This document shows, one piece after another, positions 6,324-8,288 of a stretch of DNA of 8,288 nt. Below the pieces are notes generated by a model, which was given only the letters and a program-made list of their open reading frames with translations, had not been told where the DNA came from and did not search any database. Position 1 is the first letter of the stretch, and every line of letters begins with the position of its first letter. Made by a program: the position numbers and the translations under genes. Source of the DNA: Bacteroidales bacterium (lineage in GTDB: Bacteria; Bacteroidota; Bacteroidia; Bacteroidales; UBA4181); assembly GCA_031264715.1 (NCBI GenBank), contig JAISDP010000123.1, positions 1-8,288 of the forward strand, given 5' to 3'.

Positions 6324-6420
6324 TTTTATATCATTTAGATTTGGCAGACAGTCTTTATAATGGATTTTGCTAATTAATAAGTGATATTACGCGGTACTTA
6401 TTGTGAGATACGATTCTGCG

Positions 6421-6537
6421 GCTTGAAAATCAAGCCCCTTCGGGCTTGGCCGGGGTTGCGGGAGAGCGCTGTCCTCCGTACCCCGTGTTGCGCTTCGCTT
6501 ACACGGGGTTATCAACATTGGATGCCTTCCGGCATCC
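6421..6537. repeat. Hairpin mosaic, left part
   Basis: Within the gene-free stretch 6237-6903, this part holds overlapping or successive perfect inverted repeats: GCTTGA/TCAAGC (6421-6435, 3-base loop), CAAGCCC/GGGCTTG (6431-6448, loop CTTC), ACCCCGTGT/ACACGGGGT (6480-6509, 12-base loop) and GGATGCC/GGCATCC (6520-6537, loop TTCC). The first two share bases and are mutually exclusive, so alternative folds are possible. There are no plausible coding frames. Confidence 0.7.
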
Positions 6538-6567
6538 GATTGCAAGTGAAACATTCCGTGCACGCTT

Positions 6568-6716
6568 TGCCCGTCAGGGCATTCATATCCATAGAATCAA
6601 TGCGGAAAACATCAACAAATCTCCGTAGGAGATTCATCATGTGAAACCCCATACGGGGGTTTGATCCGGTGGCGGTGCATATTTTTTCTATTGATATGGT
6701 TTCCCTGCCGGGAAAC
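6568..6716. repeat. 149-bp nested-hairpin interspersed element, copy B
   Basis: Same length as copy A at 359-507. The first hairpin is perfect here (TGCCC/GGGCA, loop GTCA), whereas copy A has a T that makes a G-U pair. Two further differences fall in the loops of the hairpins at 6618-6634 and 6699-6716, and one lengthens the AAACCCC/GGGGTTT loop by a base while keeping all seven pairs. Conservation of stems over loops argues that the folded structure matters. Confidence 0.8.
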
Positions 6717-6726
6717 GCGCACGGTT

Positions 6727-6833
6727 TACGCAAGCTTGCGTATACCCACCGTTGAGCGGCAATTGTATTGCCGCTCGGAACACAGGGCAATTTGTAATTG
6801 CCCGCTTCTACCAACATGTCGTCCCTGACGGGA
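6727..6833. repeat. Hairpin mosaic, right part
   Basis: Directly after copy B come the 16-base palindrome formed by TACGCAAG and CTTGCGTA (6727-6742), a 10-bp stem GAGCGGCAAT/ATTGCCGCTC with loop TGT (6754-6776), an 8-bp stem GGGCAATT/AATTGCCC with loop TGT (6785-6803), and TCCC/GGGA with loop TGAC (6822-6833). Read on the minus strand the last one starts TCCCGTCAGGGACGACATG, resembling dispersed intergenic repeats I associate with Bacteroidota. From 6834 to 6903 I see nothing further. Confidence 0.75.
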
Positions 6834-6903
6834 TTTTTACGTTGCATTGTGATCTGATTATGGATCATTTTCAATTTTCAACTTTAATCCTGTAAATCAC
6901 GGT

Positions 6904-7599
6904 TCAGACATTGACTTCACTGTCAATACCAAACAGCGTATAGTCCACCAGGATATTACCGGTAGTGTCGTACGTGTCCTGTTTGTCGCGCGTTCCGTGC
7001 GGGTAATGTTCGGCGCGGTTGAGCGTCGCCTGCCAGTAGCCCGCAAGGTCGTCTTTGTTGGCGCGCAGCTTTTGCCGGAGCAGGTTGAGCGCCACTCCGC
7101 CGACGGCAATCATGCCCGACAGCAGGGGATTAGTTACTGCCAGCGCGGTTTCCACGGCGGCATACAGCCCCTTGAAGGCGTCGCTGTCGAGTACTTTGTC
7201 GGCATCGAGGGCGACGTTGCGCACATCTTCGTCCGATTCGATCATCCACAGCCGCATATCGAGGCCGTCGGGGATACGGTCGGACGAGAAGATTACCAGC
7301 CCCGCGTCGCCGAACAGCAGACTTTGGTTGTCCTTCACGCCGTTGACTTCGATGTACGAGCTTTGCGCCGGAAGAGAGGCTTCGACAAGCACGGCGTCTA
7401 ACAGGCGCTGCCTGCGCGCATTGGCGTCGGGCAACGACAGGAGTTCCGAAATGGCGACGCCGTCCGTCCGCGCCGGTTCCGTCGACAGGGCGAAAGGTTT
7501 TACATAGCTGTAAATCTGCATCTCGGCGCGGTTGAACAGCCCGAGAAAACCCTCGCGGTTATTGAATACCTTTATTTTATTGATTCTTGCATAAAACAT
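6904..7599 (-). CDS. Hypothetical protein of unknown family (231 aa)
   Basis: I do not recognise this family. The protein starts MFYARINKIKVFNNREGFLGLFNRAEMQIYSYV, an alternating pattern suggesting beta strands, with more strand-like segments to about residue 120 (SYIEVNGV, LLFGDAGLVIFSS, LDMRLWMIESD). Residues about 145-178 are helical and include the Gly-rich hydrophobic stretch NPLLSGMIAVGGVALNLL, long enough to touch a membrane but flanked by charged helices, so it may simply be a core helix. The C-terminus (GYWQATLNRAEHYPHG, then TTGNILVDYTLFG) looks conserved in style, with an aromatic strand end. There is no signal peptide or catalytic motif I can name. The ATG at 7599 follows an AT-rich low-complexity leader. 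A terminator at 7725-7757 separates it from the unit upstream, so it needs its own promoter, which I could not find. Codon pattern and length support a real gene. Confidence 0.7.
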   Translation of the reverse strand: MFYARINKIKVFNNREGFLGLFNRAEMQIYSYVKPFALSTEPARTDGVAISELLSLPDANARRQRLLDAVLVEASLPAQSSYIEVNGVKDNQSLLFGDAGLVIFSSDRIPDGLDMRLWMIESDEDVRNVALDADKVLDSDAFKGLYAAVETALAVTNPLLSGMIAVGGVALNLLRQKLRANKDDLAGYWQATLNRAEHYPHGTRDKQDTYDTTGNILVDYTLFGIDSEVNV

Positions 7600-7607
7600 G
7601 GGCTTTC

Positions 7608-7640
7608 AAATTTTGAATTATGAATTTTGAATTTTGAATT
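7608..7640. repeat. AATTCAAAA low-complexity tandem repeat
   Basis: TTTTGAATTATGAA and TTTTGAA repeat several times just upstream of the 231-residue gene. Such AATTCAAAA tracts are frequent between genes in Bacteroidota. They fill the gene's leader, where a promoter would be expected. Confidence 0.6.
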
Positions 7641-7724
7641 ACGTTCATGCGTTTCTTTTGTCCTTTTTGTCCCGTCGGGTACCATTGATCCCCACTGAAA
7701 TCCTTTTTCCCATAAAAATAAAAA

Positions 7725-7757
7725 AGCCGCTATATCGCATGATACGATATAGCGGCT
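7725..7757 (-). terminator. Strong rho-independent terminator (minus strand)
   Basis: A perfect 13-bp stem, AGCCGCTATATCG (7725-7737) with CGATATAGCGGCT (7745-7757), encloses the loop CATGATA. On the minus strand it is followed by TTTTTATTTTTATG. There is no T-run on the plus side. It closes the short transcription unit that begins at the promoter at 7983-8014. Confidence 0.85.
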
Positions 7758-7813
7758 GTATAATAGATTTGAAAAATATTTGCTAAACTTCGCGCGCGCG
7801 TAAGATACGCCTG

Positions 7814-7948
<135 letters not shown>

Positions 7949-7982
7949 GTTTAGAGATACTTTTTGATTTAAAAATCGGGGG

Positions 7983-8014
7983 CAAATATAAATTGTTTTC
8001 GAACAAAAACCAAA
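7983..8014 (-). promoter_or_regulatory. Consensus Bacteroidota promoter (-33 TTTG, -7 TATATTTG)
   Basis: On the minus strand, TTTG (8014-8011), a 20-base spacer and TATATTTG (7990-7983) match both the TTTG / TAnnTTTG sequences and the 19-21 base spacing of the primary sigma factor of this phylum. Transcription should start near 7976, about 27 bases before the ATG at 7948. This is the best promoter in the window. Confidence 0.75.
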
Positions 8015-8050
8015 ATATATTTGTTAAAGAAGGTTTTTCTTTATTTTTTT

Positions 8051-8064
8051 GACCCTGTCAGGTC
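8051..8064. repeat. GACCCTGTCAGGTC palindrome at gene breakpoint
   Basis: GACC/GGTC ends with CTGTCA between them, the same repeat as at 315-343 and 519-575, again preceded by a T-rich run (TTATTTTTTT). The truncated mobile-element fragment begins just downstream. Confidence 0.65.
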
Positions 8065-8067
8065 ATT

Positions 8068-8288
8068 TTGAAACCTCATTTCAACCTAATTTATGCCGTA
8101 GAGAAATCGCTGGACAGTTACAAGTTCAACCTGCTGCAAAACAAGCAGCTGTTCATTTCACAGCTCAAGACCAACAATATGGGTACGCGGACGATTGACG
8201 AGGGCTCGATGGATGAAAAAAGCGGCATGAACTTTTCGGAATACGTCGCCATCCTGTCGGGCAATACCGACCTGCTGGAAAAGGCAAG
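8068..8288 (+). pseudogene. Fragment of mobile-element N-6 DNA methylase/helicase-type protein (5' truncated; runs off right edge)
   Basis: The open frame reads LKPHFNLIYAVEKSLDSYKF, then LLQNKQLFISQLKTN, GTRTIDEGSMDEKSG and MNFSEYVAILSGNTDLLEKA. I recognise this as the inner part of the very large SNF2-helicase/N-6 adenine methylase-type proteins carried by Bacteroides conjugative elements, near the end of the helicase C-terminal region (YAVEKSLDSYK...). Such proteins run to well over a thousand residues, so this is an internal piece. An in-frame TGA lies at 8050-8052, inside the GACCCTGTCAGGTC palindrome region, and no helicase motifs precede it. The 5' part is therefore missing. Possible starts in frame are TTG 8068 and ATG 8179, both in mid-domain. 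Whether the 3' part is intact cannot be seen. The family call is from memory of the sequence. Confidence 0.65.

Noticed and set aside
6237..6420. Lasso-peptide precursor upstream of the ligase gene
   Set aside because: Minus-strand frames here give only very short peptides or an out-of-frame 37-residue overlap, without leader-like motifs or a plausible core peptide.

Overview
The window looks like an accessory stretch of a Bacteroidota (probably Bacteroidales) chromosome. The evidence is an ECF sigma factor followed by the start of a FecR-type anti-sigma gene, a lipoprotein with an acidic Bacteroidota-style export signal after its lipobox, a CarboxypepD_reg-like secreted protein, promoters of the TTTG / TAnnTTTG type, and a fragment of a large protein I recognise from Bacteroides-type mobile elements.

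Layout. 1-264 (-): N-terminus of a lipoprotein with a BACON-like beta-sandwich start, running off the left edge. 265-880: no credible gene; short GACCCTGNCAGG palindromes, copy A of a 149-bp hairpin element (359-507), and five 42-bp tandem repeats (about 611-815). 881-1075 (-): FecR anti-sigma remnant, cut short. 1109-1642 (-): complete ECF sigma factor with a TTG start. 1797-3056 (-): secreted protein with a CarboxypepD_reg-like domain. 3316-4236 (+): AT-rich gene for a regulator with two related HTH-type domains, three lysine/arginine-rich repeats and a coiled coil. 4246-4263: bidirectional terminator between converging genes. 4320-6236 (-): asparagine-synthetase-like ATP-dependent amide ligase without the glutaminase cysteine, similar to lasso-peptide cyclases but with no partner genes in view. 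6237-6903: no gene; a mosaic of at least ten perfect hairpins including copy B of the 149-bp element. 6904-7599 (-): 231-residue protein of unknown family. 7711-8014 (-): a compact transcription unit with a full consensus promoter, a 44-codon ORF containing (GA)25 and a strong terminator. 8068-8288 (+): 5'-truncated fragment of a mobile-element DNA methylase/helicase protein, cut at a GACCCTGTCAGGTC palindrome.

The genes do not form one pathway. The clearest functional link is the sigma factor with its broken anti-sigma partner. The recurrent theme is palindromic repeats lying next to truncated genes. The least explained items are the microsatellite transcription unit at 7711-8014, the nested-hairpin element present twice at identical length, the HTH protein with SV40-NLS-like and SPKK-like repeats, and the orphan asparagine-synthetase-like ligase.
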